64,000 nt of DNA from Amycolatopsis azurea DSM 43854 (GTDB lineage: Bacteria; Actinomycetota; Actinomycetes; Mycobacteriales; Pseudonocardiaceae), in assembly GCF_001995215.1 (NCBI RefSeq), contig NZ_MUXN01000002.1, positions 62,001 to 126,000 on the forward strand, read 5' to 3'. The position numbers and the translations under genes are program-made. Of the stretch, positions 33,740 to 42,414 are shown in pieces; position 1 is the stretch's first letter; every line of letters starts with the position of its first letter. The notes beneath the pieces were generated by a model. The model had not been told where the DNA came from. It searched no databases and saw nothing but the letters and a program-made list of their open reading frames with translations.

Positions 33740-36700
33740 TCTTCCGGCGCGTAGCGGCACGAAGACCCGGTGGTGACCGACGCCCGCAGGTGCGCGGCCA
33801 GCGCCGGGTGTTGCTCGTCGAGTTTGCGCAGGGTGTCCCGGATCCGGGCGGTCACCGTCTTGCGGGCGCGTTCGGCCTCGTCGCCGAGCCGCCGGGTGCG
33901 GCCGCCGAGCCCGGCCGCGGATCGCAGTTCCGCCAGCAGCGCGTCCCTTTCGCGATCCAACGCGGCGGCGCGGGTGTCCTGGCCCAGTTCCGCCGCGGTG
34001 TCGATCAGTTCGTCGAGCTCGTCCAGCCGCGCGCGGTACCGGGCCTTCGCCTCGTCGTCGAGGACGGCGTCCCCGCCGAGGCTCTTGGCGGCGACGACCA
34101 CCTCACCGCCTTCGGGATCGAGCAGCCGCACGGACGTCACTTCCGAACCCGGCCTGCCGAGCAGGAAATGCAGATCCCGCAAGCCTTTCGAATCCGGAAG
34201 GTGCGCGGTGACGCCTTCGTAGTGCAAGGTCCACACGGCATCGTCGCGCCGGAACTCGGCGGCGGGGGAGGGCGGCGCCTGCGCGTTCTTCCGGGTCTCC
34301 GCGGCCCGCGCCACGACCTGACGCATCCCGATCGTGCCGGCCTCTCTGTCCACTTCGGACAGCAGGGTCGCCGCTTCGGCGGAGTCTTCTTCGAGATTCC
34401 TGCCCAGCAAGGCTTTCGCCAGCCAGGACTTCGCTTCGACCGCCCACGGCGTGGACTGCATCCGGTCTGCCGAGAGGGCCGCGGCCCGCAGCCTTTCGAC
34501 CGCGTCGTTCCACCGGTGCTGGGCCAGATCGAGCCTGCCGAGCCACAGATCGACCGGCCCGGAGACTTCGCAGCCGTAGAGCGAGACCACCCACTCGCCG
34601 CTGTGCGGGGCGAGTACCGCGCGGGCCGCCTCACAGCGGCCGGGATCGCCGGACAACGCGGCCGCCTGCGCCTGGCAGCGCAGCCACAGCGGCTCCAGTT
34701 CGCGCGGGAACGGCCTCGCCTCGGCCGCGAGATCGGTGAGCCGTACGGCTTCCGCGACGTCCTCCCGTTGCGCGGCGGTGATCGCTTCCAACAGCCTGCT
34801 GTAGCCGTAGCCGCTGCGCGCGATCTCCCGGTGCAACCCGGCGAGGTCCTCGAAACGGCCTTGCAGACACCATCTCGCCCACTGTTGCAACTGGTGCAGA
34901 TTGCCGAAGTAGGGATGCTCGTGGTCGTCTTCACTGCGCGCCAGCTGCCGGAGGGACGCCTCCGCCTCGGCGAACCGGCCTTGGAGGGTGGCGATGATGT
35001 TCCGGTCGATCATCGAAGCCAGATACGAACTCGGCACCTGGTTGTCGCTCGCCATCGTGAGGAAGTCCCGGTACTGCTCCAGATAGCGCGGATCACCCTG
35101 CTCCAGCAACGCCACCCAGCGGAACGACGACGCGAAATGCTCCAGCTCCGGGTTCGCCGTGCGGCGGCCGACCGCGATCAGTTCCTCGGTGAGCCGTTGT
35201 CGTTCCGCGGCGGTGCCCGGCCCCCAGATCGCGTCGTGCCGGGCCCACAACCCGAACAGCAGGGCGGAATCGTCGTGCACGTCGCGGGCGGTCATCATGA
35301 TCCGCGCGGTCAGTTCCTGCGTCATCAAGTCGATGTCGTCGCCGGGTTTCCCGCCGCAGAGCCGTTGGTACGCCTCGGTGAGCAGCGCCGTGGTCTCCTC
35401 GACCCGCAGTCCTTTGTGATCGGCCCGGATCAGGGTCAGCGCGAGCCGGGCGAGCAGATCGTCGTCGTCGAGTTCGCGAATGAGCGCCGACGCGCCGTCG
35501 AGGACTTCTTGACCCTCTTCGGAGCTCTGGTGACGCGTGAGGTGGGCTCCCAGTTCGAGGGCGATCACCGCGCGGCGGCGGCGATCCACGGCGACCTCCA
35601 TCGCTCGCCGGTAATGAGTGGCCGACTCCTCGAGCGCCATGCGGCCGGTGGCGTCGATCGCGGCGGTCAGCAACAGGTCGACGGCCTCTTCCGGATCGAG
35701 TTCCCGGCCCGCGAGCAGCGCGTGGCGGGCCATGTCCGCGGGGAAGAGCCTGCCCGGTGCCGCCGGGGCGTCGCGGACCGTCGCGATCACCGCGGCGTGC
35801 TGCTTCCGCCTGTCCGCTTCGGACAGGTTCGCGTACAGCGTCTCGCGGACGAGGTCGTGCGCGAAGGCGAACCGGCCCTGCCCCTGCACCACGGCCAGCC
35901 GGGCCGCGACGGCCTGGTCGAGCAGTCTGTCGACCTGGGGCACGGGTGCCGACGCGACGCCCGCGAGCAGTCTTCGGTGGAATTCCCTGCCGAGTACGGA
36001 CGCGGTGGTCAGGAGATCGAGAACCGATTGGGGGAGCAGGGAAAGCCGTCGTTGCAACGCGTCGGCCACCCCGGGCGCGATGGTCTCGGCGGAGCCGCCG
36101 CTGTGCCAGAGCCGCGCGGTCTGCTCGACGAAGAACGGGTTTCCGCCGGTGCGGCGGTGGACCTCGGTGACCAGCGCGCCGTCCGGCTCCGCGCCCGCCG
36201 TCCTGGCCATGAGCCGGCCGACCTCTTCCGGTTCGAGCCCGGTGAGAGTGACCGAAGTGGCCTTCGCGAGCAACGGCAGCATGAGGGAGCGGAGCGGATG
36301 ATCGGTCGCTTCGACCTCGACGTCCCGGTACGTGCCGATCAGCAGGAGCCGTTCGAACCAGGTGTGCCGCGCGGCGAACTCGAGCAGCCGCAGCGACGCG
36401 GCGTCGGCCCAGTGCAGATCGTCGAGCACCACCACGATCGGCTGATCCTGGGAGGCGGCCACCAGCACGCTCGTCACCGCGTCGTACAGCCGGAACCCGT
36501 CCGCCGCGCCGTCGCCGCGGGTCTCGCCGAGGAGGACGTCCAGCTCACTGTCCGCCATCGCCGCCCAACGGCCCTGCCCGACCGCGCGCCGCAGCCCGCG
36601 CACGACCTGCGTCCACGGCCAGTAGCCCGGCGCGCTCGACGAGTCCCAGCAGGACCCGTTGAGCACCAGGGCGCCGAGGCGTTTCGCCTCGTCGGCGGCG

Positions 36701-36837
36701 CCGGTGACCAGCGTGGTCTTGCCGATCCCGGCCTCGCCGGTGACCAGCACCAGCCCGCCGTGGCTTTCGGCGGCACGGGCGATTTCCGCGCGGAGCACAC
36801 CCGCGGGATGGTCCCTTCCGATGAGCGAGGGTGACAT
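33718..36837 (-). CDS. Large STAND-like ATPase with TPR repeats, regulator lacking a DNA-binding domain
   Basis: A 1039-residue protein. Residues 1-330 are an AAA/STAND ATPase: Walker A GEAGIGKTT at 34-42 and Walker B VVVLDDLHWAD near 140. The middle holds many helical TPR-like repeats. LuxR-type LAL or AfsR-type regulators usually carry a DNA-binding domain, but none is present; instead the C-terminus has RKTVTARIRDTLRKLDEQHP and SVTTGSSCRYAPE, a motif seen at the end of related ATPases. It may act through a partner. ATG 36837 has GGGAGG eight bases upstream; a 35-residue extension to 36942 is less likely. The gene ends inside a terminator hairpin. Confidence 0.82.
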   Translation of the reverse strand: MSPSLIGRDHPAGVLRAEIARAAESHGGLVLVTGEAGIGKTTLVTGAADEAKRLGALVLNGSCWDSSSAPGYWPWTQVVRGLRRAVGQGRWAAMADSELDVLLGETRGDGAADGFRLYDAVTSVLVAASQDQPIVVVLDDLHWADAASLRLLEFAARHTWFERLLLIGTYRDVEVEATDHPLRSLMLPLLAKATSVTLTGLEPEEVGRLMARTAGAEPDGALVTEVHRRTGGNPFFVEQTARLWHSGGSAETIAPGVADALQRRLSLLPQSVLDLLTTASVLGREFHRRLLAGVASAPVPQVDRLLDQAVAARLAVVQGQGRFAFAHDLVRETLYANLSEADRRKQHAAVIATVRDAPAAPGRLFPADMARHALLAGRELDPEEAVDLLLTAAIDATGRMALEESATHYRRAMEVAVDRRRRAVIALELGAHLTRHQSSEEGQEVLDGASALIRELDDDDLLARLALTLIRADHKGLRVEETTALLTEAYQRLCGGKPGDDIDLMTQELTARIMMTARDVHDDSALLFGLWARHDAIWGPGTAAERQRLTEELIAVGRRTANPELEHFASSFRWVALLEQGDPRYLEQYRDFLTMASDNQVPSSYLASMIDRNIIATLQGRFAEAEASLRQLARSEDDHEHPYFGNLHQLQQWARWCLQGRFEDLAGLHREIARSGYGYSRLLEAITAAQREDVAEAVRLTDLAAEARPFPRELEPLWLRCQAQAAALSGDPGRCEAARAVLAPHSGEWVVSLYGCEVSGPVDLWLGRLDLAQHRWNDAVERLRAAALSADRMQSTPWAVEAKSWLAKALLGRNLEEDSAEAATLLSEVDREAGTIGMRQVVARAAETRKNAQAPPSPAAEFRRDDAVWTLHYEGVTAHLPDSKGLRDLHFLLGRPGSEVTSVRLLDPEGGEVVVAAKSLGGDAVLDDEAKARYRARLDELDELIDTAAELGQDTRAAALDRERDALLAELRSAAGLGGRTRRLGDEAERARKTVTARIRDTLRKLDEQHPALAAHLRASVTTGSSCRYAPEDKVPWRL

Positions 36838-37093
36838 GTCCGAATCCTCCCAGCAGGGTCCGACAATCTCATGACCCCCGCCGGATGTCAGGCGTTCTCT
36901 CCGGTTCGTCGTGACCGGCCGTGATCGACGTCTCCCGGCCACTGGGAACCGTCCGCGGCTCGAATCCGACGTTCTGGACGTGACGAATCGAGTGGGACGG
37001 CGGGTGAACAGCCGTCGAAATTCCTGCCCGGCCGGGCGAACGCGACCTGTTGTGCCAGGTCAGGTGGCCAGTGGCTGGAGTAGGGTGCGGACT

Positions 37094-38368
37094 ATGGGGA
37101 GCATTCGCTCGCGCGTGCTGGCGTGGATCGGCCGCCGCTACCTCGCGCGTCAGCAGAAAAACGGCTTCGACCTGGCCAAGATGTCGATCATCCCGGACAG
37201 CGCGCTGAAGCCGCTCAAACGCGACGGTCTCGACCCGGTGGCCGAGCTGGGCCGCATCCGCGCGGACGAGCCGATCAGCAAGCTGGACCTGCCGTTCGGG
37301 ATGAACGCCTGGCTGGTCACCGGCTACGACGAGGCCAAGGCCGTACTCGGCAAGGTGACCGAGTTCAGCAGCGACTTCACGAATCTGGTCGGGAACGCGG
37401 GCGTGACCGAGGACCAGAACCCCGGTGGGCTCGGGTTCGCCGATCCGCCGGTGCACACCAGGCTGCGGCGCCTGCTCACCCCGGAGTTCACCATGCGGCG
37501 GCTGTCCCGGCTGACGCCGCGAATCGACGAGATCGTCGCCGACCAGCTCGACGCGATGGAGAAGGCGGACGGGCCCGTCGACCTGTGGGAGGCCTTCGCC
37601 CTGCCGATCCCGTCGCTGACCATCTGCGAGCTGCTGGGCGTCCCGTACGAGGACCGCGACGACTTCCAGCGCCTGAGCACCGCGCGGTTCGACCTCTTCG
37701 GCGGCGCGGGCGCGTCACTCGGCGCGATGACGGAGTCACTGTCCTATCTGGACGACATCGTCAAGAAGCAGCGGGAGAACCCGGGCGACGGCTTGCTCGG
37801 CATGCTCATCAAGGAGCACGGCGACGAGATCGACGACCGCGAACTGGCCGGTCTCGCCGACGGTGTGCTCACCGGCGGGCTGGAGACCACGGCGAGCATG
37901 CTCGCGCTCGGCGCCCTCGTACTACTGAAGGACCGTTCGCTGTTCGACACCGTCCGCGGTGACGACGACGCCGTCCACAAGTTCGTCGAGGAACTGCTGC
38001 GCTACCTGACCGTCGTGCAGATGGCCTTCCCTCGCTTCGCCAAGGAGGACATGGAGATCGCCGGCGTGCAGATCTCGAAGGGCGACATCGTCCTGGTCTC
38101 GCTCAGCGTCGCGAACCGCGACGGCGTCCTGGGCGAGGACATGGAGGAGTTCGACGCGACCCGCGAGCCGACGTCGCACCTCGCCTTCGGCTGGGGCATC
38201 CACCGGTGCATCGGTGCCGAACTGGCCAGGATGGAGCTGCGCACCGCGTATCCCGCGCTGGTGCGCCGGTTCCCGGAGATGCGGCTGGCGATCGAACCGG
38301 ACGAGGTGGGCTTCCGGAAGGTCTCGATCGTCTACGGCGTCGACGCTCTGCCCGTGCTCCTGGACTGA
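37094..38368 (+). CDS. Cytochrome P450
   Basis: A 424-residue soluble bacterial P450. The haem loop is FGWGIHRCIGAELAR with ligand Cys372, the K-helix is EELLRY, and the I-helix has GGLETTASM, where the usual acid-alcohol pair is Glu-Thr. Substrate is unknown; no ferredoxin gene is adjacent, so electrons must come from elsewhere. ATG 37094 is used; upstream sequence in frame is not protein-like. The 256-bp leader to the ATPase gene holds nothing recognisable besides the divergent promoters. Confidence 0.9.
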   Translation: MGSIRSRVLAWIGRRYLARQQKNGFDLAKMSIIPDSALKPLKRDGLDPVAELGRIRADEPISKLDLPFGMNAWLVTGYDEAKAVLGKVTEFSSDFTNLVGNAGVTEDQNPGGLGFADPPVHTRLRRLLTPEFTMRRLSRLTPRIDEIVADQLDAMEKADGPVDLWEAFALPIPSLTICELLGVPYEDRDDFQRLSTARFDLFGGAGASLGAMTESLSYLDDIVKKQRENPGDGLLGMLIKEHGDEIDDRELAGLADGVLTGGLETTASMLALGALVLLKDRSLFDTVRGDDDAVHKFVEELLRYLTVVQMAFPRFAKEDMEIAGVQISKGDIVLVSLSVANRDGVLGEDMEEFDATREPTSHLAFGWGIHRCIGAELARMELRTAYPALVRRFPEMRLAIEPDEVGFRKVSIVYGVDALPVLLD

Positions 38369-38370
38369 AG

Positions 38371-38997
38371 CTAGGCCACTCCTCTCGGCCGGAACTGGAT
38401 GCTGATCCTCGGCCCGACGGGTTTGGCGGTCTTGGGGATGGCGTGTTCCCAGGTCCGCTGGCAGCTGCCGCCCATGACGATCAGGTCGCCGTGGCCGAGG
38501 GCGTGCCGGAGGGTTTCGCCCCCGCCACGCGGGCGCAGCGCCAGCTGCCGGGCGGCGCCGACCGAGACGATCGCGACCATGGTGTCCTCGGTGCGGGAGC
38601 GTCCCGTGTCGTCGCCGTGCCAGGCGACGCTGTCGCGCCCGTCCCGGTAGAAGCACAGACCGGACGTCACGAACGGCTCGCCGAGCTCGTCCGCGTAATG
38701 CGCGGAGAGCTTCTCCCGCGCCTCGGTGAGGAGTGGGTGGGGGAGCGGCATGCCCTCGCGGTAGTAGCTCAGCAGCCGGGGGACGGCGACGACACGGTCG
38801 TACATCTGCCGTCGTTCGGCGTGCCAGGGCACGTCCTCGGCGAGCCGGGTGAACAGTTCGTCGGCGCCGGTGAGCCAGCCGGGCAGCACGTCGATCCAGG
38901 CACCCCGGGTCAGCTCGGTGCGACGCGTCCCGTCGAGTGAGCCGAGCCCGAGGGCGGCGCACTCGTCGAAGAGCGAGGCTTGAAGCGCGGGTGTCAT
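38371..38997 (-). CDS. AlkB-like Fe(II)/2-oxoglutarate dioxygenase
   Basis: A 208-residue dioxygenase of the AlkB family, which removes alkyl groups from damaged nucleic acid bases. The iron ligands are His and Asp in VAWHGDDTG and a later His in TWEHAIP, and the 2-oxoglutarate motif RISIQFR is intact. The nucleotide-binding-like stretch LLSYYREGMPLPHP is also present. ATG 38997 (MTPALQASLF) has no strong ribosome-binding site. A perfect LexA-type box lies 33 bp upstream, so it is probably induced by DNA damage. It converges with the P450 gene (2-bp gap). Confidence 0.88.
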   Translation of the reverse strand: MTPALQASLFDECAALGLGSLDGTRRTELTRGAWIDVLPGWLTGADELFTRLAEDVPWHAERRQMYDRVVAVPRLLSYYREGMPLPHPLLTEAREKLSAHYADELGEPFVTSGLCFYRDGRDSVAWHGDDTGRSRTEDTMVAIVSVGAARQLALRPRGGGETLRHALGHGDLIVMGGSCQRTWEHAIPKTAKPVGPRISIQFRPRGVA

Positions 38998-39030
38998 GGC
39001 AACCGAACCTACCCCGGATTCGATCATTTG

Positions 39031-39046
39031 TCGAACGCGTGTTCGA
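39031..39046. promoter_or_regulatory. LexA (SOS) box upstream of the AlkB-like gene
   Basis: TCGAAC-GCGT-GTTCGA matches the mycobacterial/actinobacterial SOS consensus TCGAAC-N4-GTTCGA at all twelve fixed positions. It lies 33 bp before the AlkB-like start and 87 bp before the divergent DUF3100 start. The distance suits repression of the AlkB-like promoter. Confidence 0.8.
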
Positions 39047-39133
39047 CTCGAATGTCCGACGGTGCCGTCGTGCCGCTGTCGGGCATGGTGGAGATCATCG
39101 AACGGGGTGGGTTCCAGGGGGGCGCCGACAGTC

Positions 39134-40411
39134 ATGTCCGAACCATCGAACGCCAAGATCGGGACAGTGACCGCGATCGGGGTGACCGTGTTGTGCGTGC
39201 TGGTCACCGCGGGGACGGAGTACGCGGGCGCGCTGGAACTGCGGATCGGCACGTTCGCGCTCGTCCTGCTTCCGCTTTTCTTCGCCTTCGTGATCACGGT
39301 CGCCGTCAACCTGTCGCTGTCCTGGCGGCGTCCGGACGTGGCCCCACTGGTCTGGTCCACCGCAGGGAAGCTCCTGCAACTGCTGACGGTGGTCTTCGTG
39401 GTGCGGGCCGGGGTCGTGCTGGGCACGTCGCTGCCCACGATCATCGAGGCCGGACCGGCGATCCTGGTGCAGAGCCTGGGAAAGACGGGGACAGTGCTGC
39501 TGGCCTTCCCGGCGGCTCTGCTGCTCGGCTTCGGGCGCGCGAGTATCGGCGCCACCTTCTCCATCGGCCGCGAACCCAGCATCGCCCTGGTGACCGAGCG
39601 ATACGGCATCTCCGGGCCGGAAGGTTCAGGCGTTCTCGCCACCTACATCAGCGGCACGCTCTTCGGGTCATTGTTCTTCTCCGCACTCGCCGGTGTCGGC
39701 TCGGCGATTCCGCTGTTCGGTTCCACCGCGCTGGCGATGGCCTGCGGGGTCGGCAGCGGAGGCATGACGATCTCGTGCGCGGGTTCACTCGCGCACGGTT
39801 CCCAAGACCTGCCCCAGGACGAGATCCTCGCGCTGGCGACGGCCAGTGACGTGCTGACCTACGTCACGACCGTGCTGCTGGGCACCTTCGTCGTCCTTCC
39901 GGTGCTGGAGCGGCTGTACCGCGCCCCCGCCGCCGCACGGAACCGGCTGGAATCCGGGGACACGGCTGAGGCCGGACCAACTGTCGTGCCCTCCTCGCTG
40001 GTCGCCGGCCTGGCCGTGACCGTGTTACTGCTCGTCACTCAGGGATGGCGTGCGGCACCGGGAGTTCTCGTCCTGCTGGTCCTCGCCATCGGGGCACGGC
40101 TCCTCGGGCATCGGACCGGCCGGTTCGTGCCGACGGTGTTGTGGGCGGCGCTCGTCGGCGCGGTACTGACCGTTCCGGGGCTGCCGTGGTCGCCGGTCAT
40201 GCTGCGGATCCTGTCCGCCGTCGACCTGCTGACACTGGCCACCGCGGTGCTCGCCTGCGTCGGTCTGTCCGTGACCACCCGGCAGCTGAAGATCTTGCGC
40301 ACTCTGAGCTGGCGCGCGGTCGTCGTCACGCTTCTCGTGTTCGCCGGTTCCTTCTTCACTTCGGCCCTGCTGGCCCAGGGCGCGTTGTCGCTCGTCGGGG
40401 CCGCCGGATGA
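39134..40411 (+). CDS. DUF3100-type multi-pass membrane protein
   Basis: A 425-residue protein with about eleven membrane helices. The conserved core GREPSIALVTERYGISGPEG and ACGVGSGGMTISCAGSLAHG matches DUF3100, which looks like a transporter of unknown substrate. ATG 39134 is preceded by AGGGGGG at 11 bases, rather far. The stop overlaps the next gene as ATGA, so it is coupled to a hydrolase, suggesting import and then hydrolysis of a compound. The LexA box lies upstream, but nearer to the divergent AlkB-like gene. Confidence 0.82.
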   Translation: MSEPSNAKIGTVTAIGVTVLCVLVTAGTEYAGALELRIGTFALVLLPLFFAFVITVAVNLSLSWRRPDVAPLVWSTAGKLLQLLTVVFVVRAGVVLGTSLPTIIEAGPAILVQSLGKTGTVLLAFPAALLLGFGRASIGATFSIGREPSIALVTERYGISGPEGSGVLATYISGTLFGSLFFSALAGVGSAIPLFGSTALAMACGVGSGGMTISCAGSLAHGSQDLPQDEILALATASDVLTYVTTVLLGTFVVLPVLERLYRAPAAARNRLESGDTAEAGPTVVPSSLVAGLAVTVLLLVTQGWRAAPGVLVLLVLAIGARLLGHRTGRFVPTVLWAALVGAVLTVPGLPWSPVMLRILSAVDLLTLATAVLACVGLSVTTRQLKILRTLSWRAVVVTLLVFAGSFFTSALLAQGALSLVGAAG

Positions 40412-41202
40412 CAATGGTCCACATGATCGACACAGTCAGGTCCACGGACGGAACGCCGATCGCGTTCGAACGACGTGGCGAAGGGCCCGTGGTGGTGATC
40501 GTCGCGGGTGCCGCCAACGACCGGCACGGCGACGAACCGCTGGTCGCGGAGCTGGCGGCCGAGTTCTCCGCGGTGACCTACGACCGCCGGGGCCGGGGCG
40601 ACAGCGGGGACACCGCGCCGTACTCCGTCGAGCGCGAGATCGAAGACCTCGCCGCCGTCGTCGCCGCTTTCGACGAGCCGGTGATCGTGCACGGCATCTC
40701 CTCCGGCGGTGCGCTGGCCTTGCTCGCCGCCGCGGCGGGAGTGCCGATGGCGCGGCTTTCGGTCTTCGAGTCGCCGTATCGCGGCGAAACGGAAGAAGTC
40801 GCCGAGGGCTACGCCGACGAGATGCGTGAGCTGGTCGCGGCGGATCGGTGGGACGACGCCGTCGCGCTGTTCATGATGTCCGCGGTCGGTTCCCCGGCGG
40901 AAGCCGTCGCCGAGGCCAAGGCGACGCCGATGTGGGCCGAACTCCGGTCGTTCGCGCCCACGCTCGTCTACGACGCCCTGGTGATAGGCGACTCGAAGGT
41001 GCCGGGCGAGCTGTCCTCGATCACGACGCCCGTCCTCGTGGTGAACAGCAACGGCAGTACGGACTGGCTGAAAGCCGCCGCTCTAGCCACCGCGAAAGCG
41101 ATCCCCGGAGCACGGCAGGTCGAACTCGACGGCGAGTTCCACAGTGTCCCGCCGGAGCGTCTCGTGCCGGAACTCAGCACGTTCTACCGGGATCCCCGAT
41201 GA
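40408..41202 (+). CDS. Alpha/beta-hydrolase fold protein
   Basis: A 264-residue hydrolase with the nucleophile in VHGISSGGALAL and the N-terminal TYDRRGRGDSGD loop typical of small esterases and C-C hydrolases. A final acid/His pair is only partly visible (GEFHSVPPE). ATG 40408 overlaps the DUF3100 stop, so these form an operon. The 3-prime end overlaps the end of the convergent ASCH pseudogene by 29 bp. Confidence 0.82.
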   Translation: MTMVHMIDTVRSTDGTPIAFERRGEGPVVVIVAGAANDRHGDEPLVAELAAEFSAVTYDRRGRGDSGDTAPYSVEREIEDLAAVVAAFDEPVIVHGISSGGALALLAAAAGVPMARLSVFESPYRGETEEVAEGYADEMRELVAADRWDDAVALFMMSAVGSPAEAVAEAKATPMWAELRSFAPTLVYDALVIGDSKVPGELSSITTPVLVVNSNGSTDWLKAAALATAKAIPGARQVELDGEFHSVPPERLVPELSTFYRDPR

Positions 41203-41675
41203 GCCGCAGGTAGGCCGCGCCGCGCGGGGAGATCCGGTAACCGACTTCGAGGCTGAGCGTCAGGCCGAGACCCTTGAGCTTGCGGATGTCGACCTTCAGT
41301 GATTCCTTTTCGCGGCCGAGGAGGTCAGCGAGTTCCTGGGCCCGGCGGCCGGGGTTGCCTGCGATGATCCGCAAGGTCTCGTGTGTCCGCGAGCGGTGTC
41401 TGTCCATATTGGACAAACGGTCGCGGATCGCCTCGATGTCCTTTTCGGACAGTTCGGCCTCCGCGCTGAGCGCTCGCCGATTCCGCCCCGCTGCGGCGGG
41501 CGTCCGCGTCGGTGATGGTGGCGGGGTCGACGACCTCGACCGACTCGACCTCGATCACCCCGGCTTCCAGGCGCATGACGTCGCCGGGGTGGACGTTCTG
41601 GTTCGACCAGCGCCGGAAGGCCAGGTCGATCGTCCCGGCCGCGAGTCCTTCGAGGACCGTCATGGAGAGGATCAC
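41174..41675 (-). pseudogene. ASCH-like plus winged-helix gene broken by a 1-base frameshift
   Basis: Two frames join into one protein. The N-terminal part (MTVLEGLAAGTIDLAFRRWS then NVHPGDVMRLEAGVIEVESVEVVD) looks like an ASCH RNA-binding domain. The C-terminal part (AELSEKDIEAIRDRLSNMDR then RAQELADLLGREKESLKVDI and LEVGYRISPRGAAYL) is a winged helix. They lie one frame apart; removing one base from the run of four C at 41486-41489 makes a continuous reading of about 165 residues. Either a real mutation or a sequencing error in a homopolymer. The start is ATG 41663 or GTG 41675. As it stands, only an 80-residue C-terminal fragment (TTG 41416) could be made. Confidence 0.7.
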
Positions 41676-41801
41676 CGTCGTTACCCAATCAGCGGGACGC
41701 CGGAGCGTCAACGTCTTGTCCGATGACGGTTCGTGCTCGTACAGTCGCAGCCTGGTCCTGGTCTGGACCATCACCGCCGCCCTGAGTGCGCAGGAGGCAG
41801 G

Positions 41802-42407
41802 ATGCGGAGACGACTTCGGACCGCCGGGGTGGTCGCGGCGGCCGTTCTCAGCCTGGTGGCGTCGGCGATGCCGGCGAACGCCCAGGTCGGAACCGGGCCG
41901 TGGACGGCGGAGAACCCCTCGTTCAACGTCCAGGAACGAGGGTGCGGCAACGTCGACGGGCTCGATTTCGAACTGACCTGTTCCACCGGGAGCGGGGACC
42001 AGCGAGCGGAACGGCGCTACGTGACCTACACCGGCGGGACCCGGCAGTTCGAGGGCTCGTTCCGGATCGCCAGCATGGCGGGAACGCGGATCAGCCTGAA
42101 ACAGACCTTCCGCGACGCGCCGACGGCCGGACCGTATTTCATGCTCGCGGTCGAACGCGGCGGACGGCTCTACGCCGTCCACGGCGGCGAGACCCTGGGG
42201 AGCGGGGCGACCGTCGGGACGTCGGTGCGGGTCAACACCGTGCACCAGGTGGGGAGCACGCACAAGGTGTACATCAACGGTTCGCTGAAGCAGACGGTGA
42301 GCAGCAGCGGCGGCAGTTACTACGACAAGTTCGGCGCGTACCGGACGGCCAGTGGCGCCGGGCCGGTCAAGGTGACGTGGAGCGGGATCAAGTTCTGGCG
42401 GAAGTGA
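41802..42407 (+). CDS. Secreted protein, probable polysaccharide-binding or lyase fold
   Basis: A 201-residue exported protein with a clear signal peptide (MRRRLRTAGVVAAAVLSLVA, cleaved after PANA). The mature part is rich in beta strands (RQFEGSFRIASMAGTRISLK, YFMLAVERGGRLYAVHGG, THKVYINGSLKQTV and YYDKFGAYRT), like concanavalin-type folds of alginate or pectate lyases. No catalytic residue can be named. ATG 41802 is preceded by CAGGAGGCAGG. It converges with the pseudouridine synthase gene (7-bp gap). Confidence 0.75.
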   Translation: MRRRLRTAGVVAAAVLSLVASAMPANAQVGTGPWTAENPSFNVQERGCGNVDGLDFELTCSTGSGDQRAERRYVTYTGGTRQFEGSFRIASMAGTRISLKQTFRDAPTAGPYFMLAVERGGRLYAVHGGETLGSGATVGTSVRVNTVHQVGSTHKVYINGSLKQTVSSSGGSYYDKFGAYRTASGAGPVKVTWSGIKFWRK

Positions 42408-42414
42408 GCCGGTG

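Noticed and set aside
33697..36834. A 1045-codon + strand frame opposite the large ATPase gene
   Set aside because: No recognisable motif and composition typical of an antisense shadow; the minus-strand protein has clear Walker motifs.
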